Translations under genes and position numbers: made by a program
Notes under the pieces: model-generated
The model's database searches: none
Told to the model about the DNA's origin: nothing
Seen by the model: only the letters and a program-made list of their open reading frames with translations
Assembly (NCBI GenBank): GCA_003990745.1
Contig: RBNI01003059.1
Coordinates: 1 to 16,763 of the forward strand
Source of the DNA: Jimgerdemannia flammicorona
Taxonomy: Eukaryota > Mucoromycota > Endogonomycetes > Endogonales > Endogonaceae
Length of the DNA stretch: 16,763 nucleotides
Direction of reading: 5' to 3'
Part shown: positions 9,196 through 16,763 of the stretch, piece after piece
Layout: every line of letters starts with the position of its first letter
Numbering within the stretch: position 1 is the stretch's first letter

Positions 9196-10077
9196 TTATT
9201 CAAACATAGTAGAGCAGAAAGAAAGCAAAGCCCCGAAGATGAGAAGGGAAGAGAGAGCACAACGAACGAAAACCCAAGGTAAACGAAACACAGAGAAAAG
9301 GCAAATGGGAAAATGTGAAAGCAGAGAGTGTGTTCTAACCATAGCGACCGCGCAGAGATATGTCACGGAGATGACGAGGAGGATCAAAACGAGCGCCAAG
9401 AAGGGTGTTCCAATATTATATTTGTATGCCGCAGCGAGGACAGGGCATCCGTTCGGCACCTGAAGGTCGTGCAAGCGATCGGTTTCTGTGAAGCTTGGGA
9501 GGTCGCCTTGTTCCATGACGAAGAACCCAGAGCCAAACAGCTGGAGGTCGGTGGTGTTCTCGTCTTCGGACCCTGTGTCCCAATTCTCTTGGAGCTCGTC
9601 TTGGTCGGTGATGGCGCTGATGATGGGCTCTCTGCCGTCGATCGGGAACTCATACGTCAACCACGCCAAAAAACTCTCGACATTTTCTGGATTGTAGGTA
9701 TCCAGCGGGTCGGTCACCGAGTAGGAAGGGGGCGGATCGTCGGGGTCGGGGAGCAAGTCCGGTGACAAACTGTACGGAGGAGGGTCGTTCTCTTCACTAC
9801 ACATAACGATGACGATGACGGAGTTGTGCAACAGACGTACAATCGCATGGTGGGATGGATCTCCGTAAAGCGGAGCGGTGTATTGATTCCCGACGAAGAC
9901 CTCTGGAAATAGGTTAATGATGACGTTGTCAACGATCGCCATGTACGATTCTCTGTCATCCGACGGATCATCTTGAGGCGAGGTAGGTTGGTAGACTGGC
10001 GGGGCTGGGGGCGAGGAAAAGTTTATAAGATTTTCCCATTCATCATTGCTCAAGTCTCTTTGACGCATTGGTACCAT
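9196..10077 (-). CDS. membrane protein with three PPxY motifs, about 293 aa (3' end uncertain)
   Basis: Start taken at the ATG at 10077; a second ATG follows three codons later at 10068. The N-terminal 220 residues are acidic and Pro-rich and carry three PPxY motifs: PPVY (26-29), PPPY (99-102) and PPSY (116-119). A transmembrane helix follows at about 226-247 (FLALVLILLVISVTYLCAVA). PPxY motifs are the classical ligands of WW domains, including those of Nedd4/Rsp5 ubiquitin ligases; fungal membrane proteins with PY motifs often act as Rsp5 adaptors or substrates. By inference this may be a tail-anchored or C-terminally anchored adaptor with a cytosolic N-terminus. The last 45 residues come from a very pyrimidine-rich stretch (9196-9330) that could be intron or 3' untranslated DNA: a weak donor GTTAGA lies just after the helix. 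No known family recognised. Confidence 0.7.
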   Translation of the reverse strand: MVPMRQRDLSNDEWENLINFSSPPAPPVYQPTSPQDDPSDDRESYMAIVDNVIINLFPEVFVGNQYTAPLYGDPSHHAIVRLLHNSVIVIVMCSEENDPPPYSLSPDLLPDPDDPPPSYSVTDPLDTYNPENVESFLAWLTYEFPIDGREPIISAITDQDELQENWDTGSEDENTTDLQLFGSGFFVMEQGDLPSFTETDRLHDLQVPNGCPVLAAAYKYNIGTPFLALVLILLVISVTYLCAVAMVRTHSLLSHFPICLFSVFRLPWVFVRCALSSLLIFGALLSFCSTMFE

Positions 10078-10200
10078 GAATCCTTGTACGAGGGAGAGCA
10101 AAGGAAGTTTGGGAATATTGATACTTGATACGCGTGGTCTGCCTACTTTTAAGGGATCTTTAGAGGCTGATAATTGTCGCGGGCGATAGGGTAAGAAAAT

Positions 10201-10287
10201 AGTGATAGGGGATAAAAAAAATGGTGATAGGGGATAAAAAAAAATAGTGATAGGGGATAAAAAAAATAGTGATAGGGATAAAAAATA
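10201..10287. repeat. four tandem 22-23 bp repeats, GATA- and AGGGG-rich
   Basis: Units at 10201-10222, 10223-10245, 10246-10267 and 10268-10287, each reading AGTGATAGGGGATAAAAAAAAT with small changes in the A-run; a decayed extra copy precedes at about 10184-10200. Each unit contains two GATA cores and, in the first three, AGGGG. An (AT)n run follows at 10286-10297. The array begins about 125 bp upstream of the start of the PPxY gene, so it probably lies in its promoter. GATA is the core of fungal GATA-factor sites and AGGGG of stress elements; regulation is an inference. Confidence 0.85.
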
Positions 10288-10540
10288 TATATATATATAA
10301 AAGAAATGGGTGGGTGGAAGGTATGGGAGGGTTATTCAATAGTAGGGATAAGGCGCTATGGTGGATCGAAGGCAGTCGGTGAATAAAAGGAAGATGGGTG
10401 ACCCACCGGCATTCGTTCTATCTGCTCCCTTTTTATCCAATTCGAATATTTGAATTCGGTAGAGGCCGACACATTAGTGTCGGGTCGGGGACCGCAGATA
10501 GGAGCGGGAACGATTACTGATTACCTCAACAGAACTCGCG

Positions 10541-10605
10541 GGAACGGTTACCGCTGCCACCCGATTGCGGTTACCGCCGCCACCCGATTGCCTCAACAGA
10601 ACTGC
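10541..10605. repeat. local direct duplications
   Basis: GGTTACCGCTGCCACCCGATTGC is followed immediately by GGTTACCGCCGCCACCCGATTGC. The flanks share CCTCAACAGAACT (about 10524 and 10592), so the unit probably arose by duplication of a somewhat longer stretch. Confidence 0.75.
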
Positions 10606-11099
10606 AAGTGGTCAGATGTTCAGATGTTGGCCATGTGCCATGCGAAATGATTGAGGGTACTGTCCACCCACCGCTTCGTAGGGGATATAAAATCAATTGA
10701 AATTCTATACACACATTGCTCGCGGCATTGGTTGTGTTGTGTTGGAAGATACTATATTACGAAAAATGACGCGGTTTTAGGACACATGTTTTATGGCGTC
10801 AACTGCAACGTGTTATATTTTTTAATATAGGTCAGCCGAATTTGTTTGTACCTACCCCTGCTCACCCCGGAGATTGACATTCCATTAGGATCCATCTTAT
10901 CTATATGATGATCATAATTAGAATGTCAAAAAAGAGTTGGGCATGTGGTAAATGCATGTGATTATTTGACCATATTAAGAGCGAATATTTTGAATTACCT
11001 CAGACACGCGGCGAACACGAGACCATCCCGATGAGAACAGCCCTAAGTCAGCGGCGCATTAATTGCTGCGCCATCTCCAATAATGGTGCGGTTGAGCTT

Positions 11100-11224
11100 C
11101 AATGGTGCGTACCAGCAGCATTGGTTTCATGGATGGCAACGATTAGAAAACACAAGACAGGGCACCCGGGTACTAAATAAATATGGTGGATTCTAGCAGT
11201 ATTGGTCTCATGGACAAGCAACGA
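11100..11224 (+). repeat. diverged direct repeat pair, about 42 bp, 83 bp apart
   Basis: Copy 1 (11100-11142) and copy 2 (11183-11224) share the frame ATGGTG......AGCAG[C/T]ATTGGT[T/C]TCATGGA...CAACGA. Read from ATG, they give MVRTSSIGFMDGND and MVDSSSIGLMDKQR; several differences are synonymous or conservative. Copy 1 stops at once (TAG), whereas copy 2 stays open for 67 codons. It may be a trace of a small duplicated coding segment, but no gene is claimed. Confidence 0.55.
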
Positions 11225-12075
11225 AGCTTGAAAAATATACATGTTCAAATGGCATCCGAAACGTCAGTGACTAGATATCTCATCTATAGAACATCGATAT
11301 TAATTGACAGAATGAGGAGCCCTCTCCCTTCCCATTTACTTTGTTCTAGCAAGAACCTTTCTCCCCCTCCCACGTTCTTATCTTAACGAAGAATGAATGC
11401 CTGCCAAGACATTCTCAAAAGCACTCGTTTCTGACAATAAAATCACTATTCCCAATCCCCTGCTGGATTCATTCCGCAGTTATTCCTATCGATAACGGTG
11501 GCGTGGCGTGGAAGATGCCAGCGATAAGCCGTTCCAGTGTTACACAAACATCGCTAAAATTGCTCGTCTCTGTATACCTCGCGATAGTAAAGTTTGCAAT
11601 CTCGTTTTCCAATTATGAAAGACATTTTCCTACAAATGCTTGTGCAATTCAGAAGAAACAAATTATTTGTTACACTTTCCCGTTTCAGAGGAATATCTTT
11701 ACCATTCAAGGGTCCCAGTATCCTTAGAACGAACATCCGAATATCTCTCTCTAACAAGGAAGTTGATAACGAACAGCGTGATACCCAGTTATATGACGGG
11801 TAATCTTTTTCCCCAAATAATATTGTTCGCGTGCCCCCCCTTGGTTGACAGATTCGCCGCGGAAGCAAGATGATTGGAGGATACAGAAACATGCGGTTCA
11901 CTGCGCAATTTCAAGTTTCCGATCTTATGCACAATTATGTTATTGTATGGGTTGTATGGTCTGCAGGCTCAGATCACATTATCGAAGAAAGACTGACTCA
12001 AATGCAGTCGTAATCAGGAAGATAATAAATAATAAATAAATAACATTTATTTGATGCATATCTGAATGTTTAACG

Positions 12076-13029
12076 TGGTTCTAGTTCAAAATAGTTTAGG
12101 AACATGAAAATCAGAAAATACTTCCAGTTTAAATATATGGGTGATATTAAAAATCTGATACTTGAAATTTGTAAATATTATTATTATTATCAAGTAACTT
12201 TACAATATCTACAGCTTGTCATAAAATGGTAAGTCTATGAATCTTAATAAATTTTAATAAACTTTAAAGATATAAAAAATAAATAAATAAATAAGCTCTA
12301 TAGAACAATTTACTTAGTATGATTTTATAAAGTTAGAATTTTTAATTTTTATTTTATTTTATTTTATTTTTTATATTTCTATACAATTCTTATAACTGAG
12401 ATATTAATTTAGCTATAAAATAAAATAAAAATAAAAATAAAATTGAAGTTTATATAAATATCTTAATATATATTATAACATATATATAATCTAAATTAGA
12501 AATAAAAATTAAGAGATAGACATTTGATCACAATATTTGAATCTAATTTTTAAATATAGTATATAGTATATATATATAATTAGCACTTAATTTCCATAAT
12601 ATAAAGAAATTTTGCACTTATAAAAAACTAAAAATTATAAAAAAATATATATATATATTATAAAATAACTTACTATAAAAAAAAGAAGTTATAACTTAGT
12701 TACTATATAGCTAGTAAATTTATATAAATAACTCAATATTTAAAGTAAATAAATCTCAAATTAAAATAGTTTAAAAGTAAAGAACTAGTAAGCTAACAGA
12801 TAGATATATCTTTGAACTTATCTCTGTACTTTACTGAGAACTCTAAGGAGTCAAAAAGACTAAGAAAATAAGATAAAGAAATTTACTATATTTCTCAGAT
12901 TAATTATCTACTATATTATAACTTAGTATTTATAGAAAACAAAATTAGATCTGAGAAAATTAAAACTTAAATAAGAAGTTGAAAGTATTATTTAAAATAC
13001 TACTTCTGTAAATAAAAAAGTAAAAAAAA
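12076..13029. other. very AT-rich stretch, mostly low complexity
   Basis: Dominated by TTTTA/TAAAA and (TA)n runs with no accepted gene. An inverted pair of TTTTA-rich (12335-12376) and TAAAA-rich (12415-12444) arms could form a hairpin with a loop of about 40 nt. The minus-strand relic frame to the right can be followed with difficulty down to about 12690, including a KYRDKFKDISI stretch near 12800, but stops become too dense for a confident call. Confidence 0.5.
12335..12444. repeat. imperfect inverted repeat of TTTTA / TAAAA pentamers
   Basis: Left arm ATTTTATTTTATTTTATTTT-like at 12335-12376 and right arm TAAAATAAAATAAAAATAAA-like at 12415-12444, separated by about 40 nt. It could arise from slippage in AT-rich DNA. 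There is no evidence for a functional terminator or element end. Confidence 0.6.
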
Positions 13030-13920
13030 ATAAAAAGTTATACATAATAGTCTTCTAAACTACAATTTCAGTAGATACTAGGACTCTTCTTTTAGTAGAA
13101 ATAATGGCTTATTTGACTGAGATAGGTTAAGTTCAATGACTTCTTCTGATTGATATTGAGAAATCTGAATCTTCAGATATAGCTTCTTGATCTTAAGTTC
13201 TGGTTGACTAATAGTAAGATTAATAGATATATCTTTAGACAATATAGTGACTAGTCTGACTGATTTACTTATCTTTTTAAGATATTTATTTATAATATAA
13301 GATATACTACAACAAAACTAGACAAAGTGAACATTCTGATATCATGGGTATTAGACTCCAAGATTTTGTTTTTATACTTCTCTACTTTCTCTCTCTAACT
13401 AGTCTTTTGCTCTGTTTTAACTATAGCTTTTTTAAAGTCTTTGTCAGTGAAATCACAAATACTAGTTTCAAGATAGTAAATAGATTTTACTTATATCTAT
13501 ATAATTTGGAAAAATACTTATTGAGAGGAAAAATTTTTGATATAAGTTTGCTGGGAGCTATTTAAAGATAAAGGTATACTATATCTGATTGAAACTCTAA
13601 GCCTGCTTGACTCTTTTCTGATAAATGATCCCTATCATGAGATATTTAGTATAGATTTTCAGTTTTTCAAATAATGGTGAAGTCAGCAGTAAAGTTGACT
13701 TGCAGCATGTAGTTTACTGAGAATCATCTTGCCTTTTAATTATTAGGCTTTCTCAAATCTATATTTAGTCAACTAACCTTTTGATCTGTATAAATTGAAT
13801 AGAGCAGATAGTGTAGAGTAAATAATATCCAATCTAGTACTTTGACACTTGTTTGGAAAAACCTTTTTTTTTTTTTAGCTTAAAATCTTACTTATAAGCA
13901 ATAATATGATAAAAAAGAAT
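13030..13920 (-). pseudogene. decayed minus-strand frame of unknown family, about 297 codons
   Basis: One reading frame on the minus strand can be followed from 13920 to about 13030 without a frameshift, crossing about 22 stop codons (by my count 10 TAG, 7 TAA, 5 TGA). A stretch of roughly 80 codons around 13090-13340 is free of stops, which is unlikely by chance at this base composition; it reads as a charged helical sequence (for example SINLTISQPELKIKKLYLK). Other parts are rich in stops that read naturally as Gln or Trp positions. It starts next to, and is divergent from, the plus-strand relic, so a shared promoter may have lain near 13860-13930, where a T-run sits. No homologous family recognised; it could be a second gene of the same element. 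A short 73-codon plus-strand frame at 13344-13565 is its shadow. Confidence 0.4.
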
Positions 13921-15511
13921 ATTTTAATTATACAAACACTAAAGAAGATTTAACAGTTAACTGATGAGATAAAGAAGAAAGAGAGATTATTAAGTTTTGT
14001 TATTAAGGATATATGGAAATACTTATGTAATAAGAATTAGATAATATTACTAATAAAGATTGAGAAAAAAGAAAATTTTAATTGACCTTTTTGGATAAGA
14101 CCATTTAGAACTAAAGGAAGTAGCAGATGAGATAGAATAACCATTTGATATCTTCAATATCAGATTATACCAAATTGAGATATCATGGCTTATAAAGACA
14201 GTTAAGGATATAAATACTCTCAATACTGTAATTACTATAAGTAAATTCAAAGTGACAAGCAAAATGAATACTTTAGTTGAAAACTAGATAATATCTCTAG
14301 TTATATTTGTCTCAAAAATATCAAAGAAACTGAAATAGTTTATTATATATATAACAAAATAGAATTAGCAAAAAAAAGGAATACTTAAATCTCTGATCTC
14401 TGATTTAGAGAAAACTGTGAGTACTAGTGTAGTTTTAAGACAAAACTCTAAGCTTATATATCAATTTGTACTAAATATCATACTGATAATCTCAAGGAAA
14501 TAACTAAAGAGGAATAATTAGATATTTTACCAGTACTAAAAGATATAATCAATAAAATAGATAATCAATATAAACTAATGAGTTATCAGTTTAGTTTTAG
14601 GGTGGGAAAATTAGGAGGTCAAAACTCACCTTACTTCTATTACCAGATAGTCTCTAAGTATAAAGAAAAATATAGAGTTATGGAATCTAAAAGAGCTTAT
14701 AAAAAAGCTATATCCAAATAAATAGAACTAACTAAAAATGTCTTATAACTAAACTCAGATAATATTATTAAAGTAATTGCTAAGTTATGTAATAAAGTAA
14801 GTTTTGAATATATAACTATCTCTACTAAAAATCATTTATTTAATGATATTAATGCAGTTGATCAAAAAACTTAAGACCAAATTAAAGAAGTTTATCAAGA
14901 ACTCATTTGAAAAATAGAAATTGGATTATTTATTACTGATTTAGTAATTAGATATAAACTCAAAGAAAAGGTTGCAAAACTATGAAAAAAAGAAGTAGAA
15001 ATCCCTGTAAGTTATAAAGAAAAATATCCAGAATCTGAAATCCAATAATTTTTATTTCCTAGATTCAAGTTGCAAAAATGATGAAAGCAATATAGACTTA
15101 TAAAAGACAGTCAATTTCAAGACATGATAGAAGATGAAAGAATTGCTGAAAAATTAAAAAATTCTGAAACTTATTATGCCAAATAAAAAGGTGATAAAGA
15201 TTATTTAAAATATAAGAAAGAAGATACTCATCTTTCTTCACTTGTTTCAGAAAAAAAGATAAAAAGAAGAAATAAGATTACTAAAGTATGAGTTCAAATT
15301 AAGAATTTGGAAAAACAAACTAATCAAACTACTGAACAAGAACAAGAATTACAAACTAAAAGAGCAGAATTAATAAGATTAGAACTTAACCAAACCAATA
15401 AGTAAAACCTAATAAATTCTCTTGAATTAGATAAGAATAGTTTTAATTACTATTATGAATATAACTACTTATTTACTAATTATTGAGAAAATAAAGAAGA
15501 GAAATAAAAGT
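13921..15511 (+). pseudogene. decayed plus-strand frame of unknown family, about 530 codons
   Basis: A single frame runs from about 13921 to TAA at about 15511 with no frameshift but about 27 internal stops (by my count 13 TAA, 12 TGA, 2 TAG), roughly half of what random sequence of this composition would give. Between the stops the text is protein-like: a Trp/aromatic N-terminal part (PFWIRPFRTKG near 14082-14115), a CNYYK stretch, a stop-free block around 14520-14718 (DILPVLKDIINKIDNQ; PYFYYQIVSKYKEKYR), and a lysine/glutamate-rich coiled-coil C-terminus (VQIKNLEKQTNQTTEQEQEL at about 15292-15351). TGA codons could be former TGG or CGA. Family not recognised. It converges on the transposase-like relic and ends about 20 bases before that frame's stop, as neighbouring genes of one element would. 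Confidence 0.5.
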
Positions 15512-15532
15512 TAATTATTATCTAATTACTTT

Positions 15533-16380
15533 TTATACTAACTTGGGATAAATAATATCTTTAAATTTGTCTCTGATAAATGGACAAATATTTTGATAAA
15601 AGTACTCCTGGTATTTCAATTCTATAGGAAGAGGCTTAAGCACTAGAAATGATAAAGCTTTGATTTTTTCTATAGACTTAGAAGCTTTAAATTTACTAGT
15701 CTTCAATAGCTTGAATTTCTGAAAAGAACTATTTGCAACTTCTTGAGCTTTGACAGTACTTAGATTTGCTCTGGTGAAAAGAAAATATTAAAACTTTTGC
15801 AGGTTAGATAATTTTTTAAAGTATATTTCTAGATCATCTATGATATTATAATATTGAAAATCTTTATCACTATTACAATATCAAGCTTTATTTAATTCAG
15901 TAATACTAGATCTTTTTACCATATCAATGATATGATCTATATAATCTACTATTATTTTGCAATAAAGCCTTTTGATTAATTCAAAGTTACTATCACATTT
16001 GAATTTAGTATGGTCCAGAACTATGAAATTTAGCTTAATACTTTTATAATAACTATAGATCACTAAATATAAGTAAAACCAAAGAGTGGCATTATTCTTG
16101 TTTTGTCTGCCTACATTATTGTAAGTAATTTTTAAGCACTTTTTACCTTTATTCAATTGCTTAATTCTATTGAAGATAAGACTAAGTATACCATTTGAAC
16201 TCTTTTCAAGCAGTTCATTCTCATCTAGTATATAATTAATTTGCTCTCACACTGCTTCATCTTGGATACTAAACAAATATACTTTATAAGTATTAAGATA
16301 ATATATCTTACTGATCTATTGATCAGAGTAGAGCATATGAACATTTTGAGCTCAGTTATAACTAGTGCTCCTAATGAGTC
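15533..16380 (-). pseudogene. decayed transposase-like gene, C-terminal part (GQNKN/GHTKF family, DUF7869-type)
   Basis: The minus frame from 16380 to TAA at 15533 crosses about ten stops without a frameshift. An intact 91-codon core (16156-15881) contains the family landmarks in order: a degenerate DN..GQNKNNA motif, here NNVGRQNKNNATLWFYLYLV (about 16117-16060); GHTKF changed to DHTKF (16015-16001); FGLIKR changed to FELIKR (15985-15968). Upstream, QVNYLIDE-like QINYILDENEL precedes the core, and downstream an IRDKFKDIIYPKLV tail resembles the usual IRPFC...D..CP end. The changes G to R, G to D, G to E and probably D to N are all G-to-A on the coding strand. TAA and TGA occur where the family often has Gln or Trp, for example before VYLFS. 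The gene is cut on the N-terminal side at about 16380, where the palindromic repeat begins. It is surely non-functional; the family name is from memory of the motif pattern. Confidence 0.7.
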
Positions 16381-16389
16381 AATTTAATC

Positions 16390-16508
16390 CGGATTGGATT
16401 CGGATTGATTCGGATTGAATCCCATCCAGATCAACTCGGATGGGATTCGAATCCCATCCGGATGGATTTGAATCGGATTCGAATCGGATTCGAATCGGAT
16501 TCGAATCA
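16390..16508. repeat. palindromic GATTCGAATC repeat array
   Basis: About 120 bases built from variants of CGGATT(C)GAATC. It contains a perfect 24-bp palindrome at 16437-16460 (CGGATGGGATTCG on the left arm, mirrored on the right) and four head-to-tail 11-bp GGATTCGAATC units at about 16475-16508. GATTCGAATC is itself palindromic, so the array can fold or pair in many registers. CpG is frequent, in contrast with the adjoining CpG-free block. It may be a terminal structure of another repeat family. Confidence 0.8.
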
Positions 16509-16509
16509 A

Positions 16510-16763
16510 CCATTGTTTTGATTTCCAAATTAAACAATTAAATGTTTACATCAATAACTTGATGAATAATCATCCAAATTTGATGATCTTGGTGTCATTT
16601 GAAAGCCCTTAATAAGGCCTATCTAATGATACCAAGAACATTGAAATCCGATCATGCGTTGCTGAGTTATGAAGGAAAACGTCTGAATCGCCGATTTTGG
16701 AAATTCTTTGATTTGCCGATTTTGGAAATTTTGTCAAATGGAACGTTTTCCTTAATATCTCGG
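16510..16763. repeat. non-coding interspersed-repeat-like sequence (partial, runs off the window)
   Basis: No open frame of note. The sequence has the character of a dispersed fungal repeat: a central TTTGAAAGCCCTTAATAAGG stretch (about 16600-16617) and two copies of GCCGATTTTGGAAATT 25 bp apart (16690 and 16715). Copy number cannot be judged from one window, so assignment as an interspersed repeat is an inference. Confidence 0.35.

Larger units (their letters stand above)
10298..12075. other. intergenic region with short duplications, no gene supported
   Basis: Frames are short and unremarkable on both strands. The visible structure consists of a small direct duplication at 10541-10590, a near-palindrome AATTCGAATATTTGAATT at about 10440-10457, and a diverged 42-bp direct repeat at 11100-11142 and 11183-11224. 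Composition drifts from balanced to AT-rich towards 12000, and the last CpG before the AT-rich block is at 12074-12075. Confidence 0.55.
12076..16389. mobile_element. AT-rich, CpG-free relic of a multi-gene mobile element
   Basis: No CG dinucleotide occurs between the one at 12074-12075 and the one at 16390-16391, about 4.3 kb, while GC (as AGCT, TGCA and so on) is frequent. Flanking DNA has normal CpG. Within the block, long frames on both strands can be followed across many stops without indels: minus 13920 to about 13030, plus 13921 to 15511, and minus 16380 to 15533. The last carries a transposase-like signature. This is the expected outcome of transition-only decay of a methylated transposon. 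Neither end shows an obvious terminal inverted repeat; the right end stops at a different repeat at about 16381. The left end is diffuse (about 12000-12075). Confidence 0.7.

Noticed and set aside
8915..9463. 182-codon plus-strand frame
   Set aside because: Its Lys/Arg/Glu-rich part is the antisense of the pyrimidine-rich 3' end of the PPxY gene; no independent support.
13344..13565. 73-codon plus-strand hydrophobic frame
   Set aside because: Lies antisense to the decayed minus-strand frame; hydrophobic content follows from T-rich sequence.
12076..16389. Bacterial or mitochondrial DNA with TGA read as Trp
   Set aside because: TAA and TAG also interrupt the frames, and conserved glycines of the transposase-like motifs are mutated, which recoding would not explain. 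Not fully excluded for the two unknown frames.
16439..16459. tRNA T-arm-like GGATTCGAATCC sequence
   Set aside because: Part of a palindromic repeat array; no D-arm, anticodon stem or acceptor stem upstream.
1..16763. CRISPR array, rRNA or tRNA genes
   Set aside because: No regularly spaced repeats with unique spacers and no RNA gene signatures seen on either strand.

Overview
The window looks like nuclear DNA of a filamentous fungus, most likely a basidiomycete. The left 12 kb has near-balanced composition with ordinary CpG content, short spliced genes (introns about 70-160 nt with GTGAGT/GTGAGC donors), pyrimidine-rich leaders and TATA-like boxes. The best-preserved product resembles fungal SHE10-type membrane coiled-coil proteins. 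The right 4.3 kb is a very AT-rich, decayed mobile-element block. The phylum is an inference from style and from family recognition by eye; no search was run.

Layout. 1-718 (+): 3' end of an unidentified gene whose tail carries Trp-Gly/Gly-Trp repeats and a basic KKRK patch. 719-2600: no convincing gene. 2601-2768 (+): a small secreted cysteine-containing protein frame that stops at a TAG inside its cysteine motif, with the frame open again behind it. 3530-5726 (-): a three-exon gene for a roughly 652-residue SHE10-like protein; the long single frame seen at first lacks two short 5' exons encoding a basic cytosolic N-terminus. 6029-6569 (-): a small lysine/proline-rich protein with one intron. 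6570-9195: no supported gene. 9196-10077 (-): a membrane protein with three PPxY motifs and a transmembrane segment, preceded by a promoter-side array of four 22-23 bp repeats rich in GATA and AGGGG. 10300-12075: intergenic with several short duplications.

12076-16389 contains no CpG dinucleotide at all, although GpC and isolated C and G are common, and CpG is ordinary on both sides. Inside it, three long frames can be followed without a frameshift despite many stops: one on the minus strand (about 13030-13920), one on the plus strand (about 13921-15511) and one on the minus strand (15533-16380). The last is recognisable as the C-terminal part of a transposase-like family with the GQNKN...GHTKF...FGLIK signature (I relate it to DUF7869-type proteins), with several signature residues changed. 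The pattern fits a multi-gene transposon destroyed by transition mutation (methyl-CpG decay or a RIP-like process). The block ends abruptly at about 16380 in a palindromic GATTCGAATC repeat array that still has its CpGs, followed by a non-coding interspersed-repeat-like sequence.

The left-hand genes show no shared pathway. The SHE10-like, lysine/proline-rich and PPxY genes lie on the same strand but with separate promoters, so no operon-like unit is implied.
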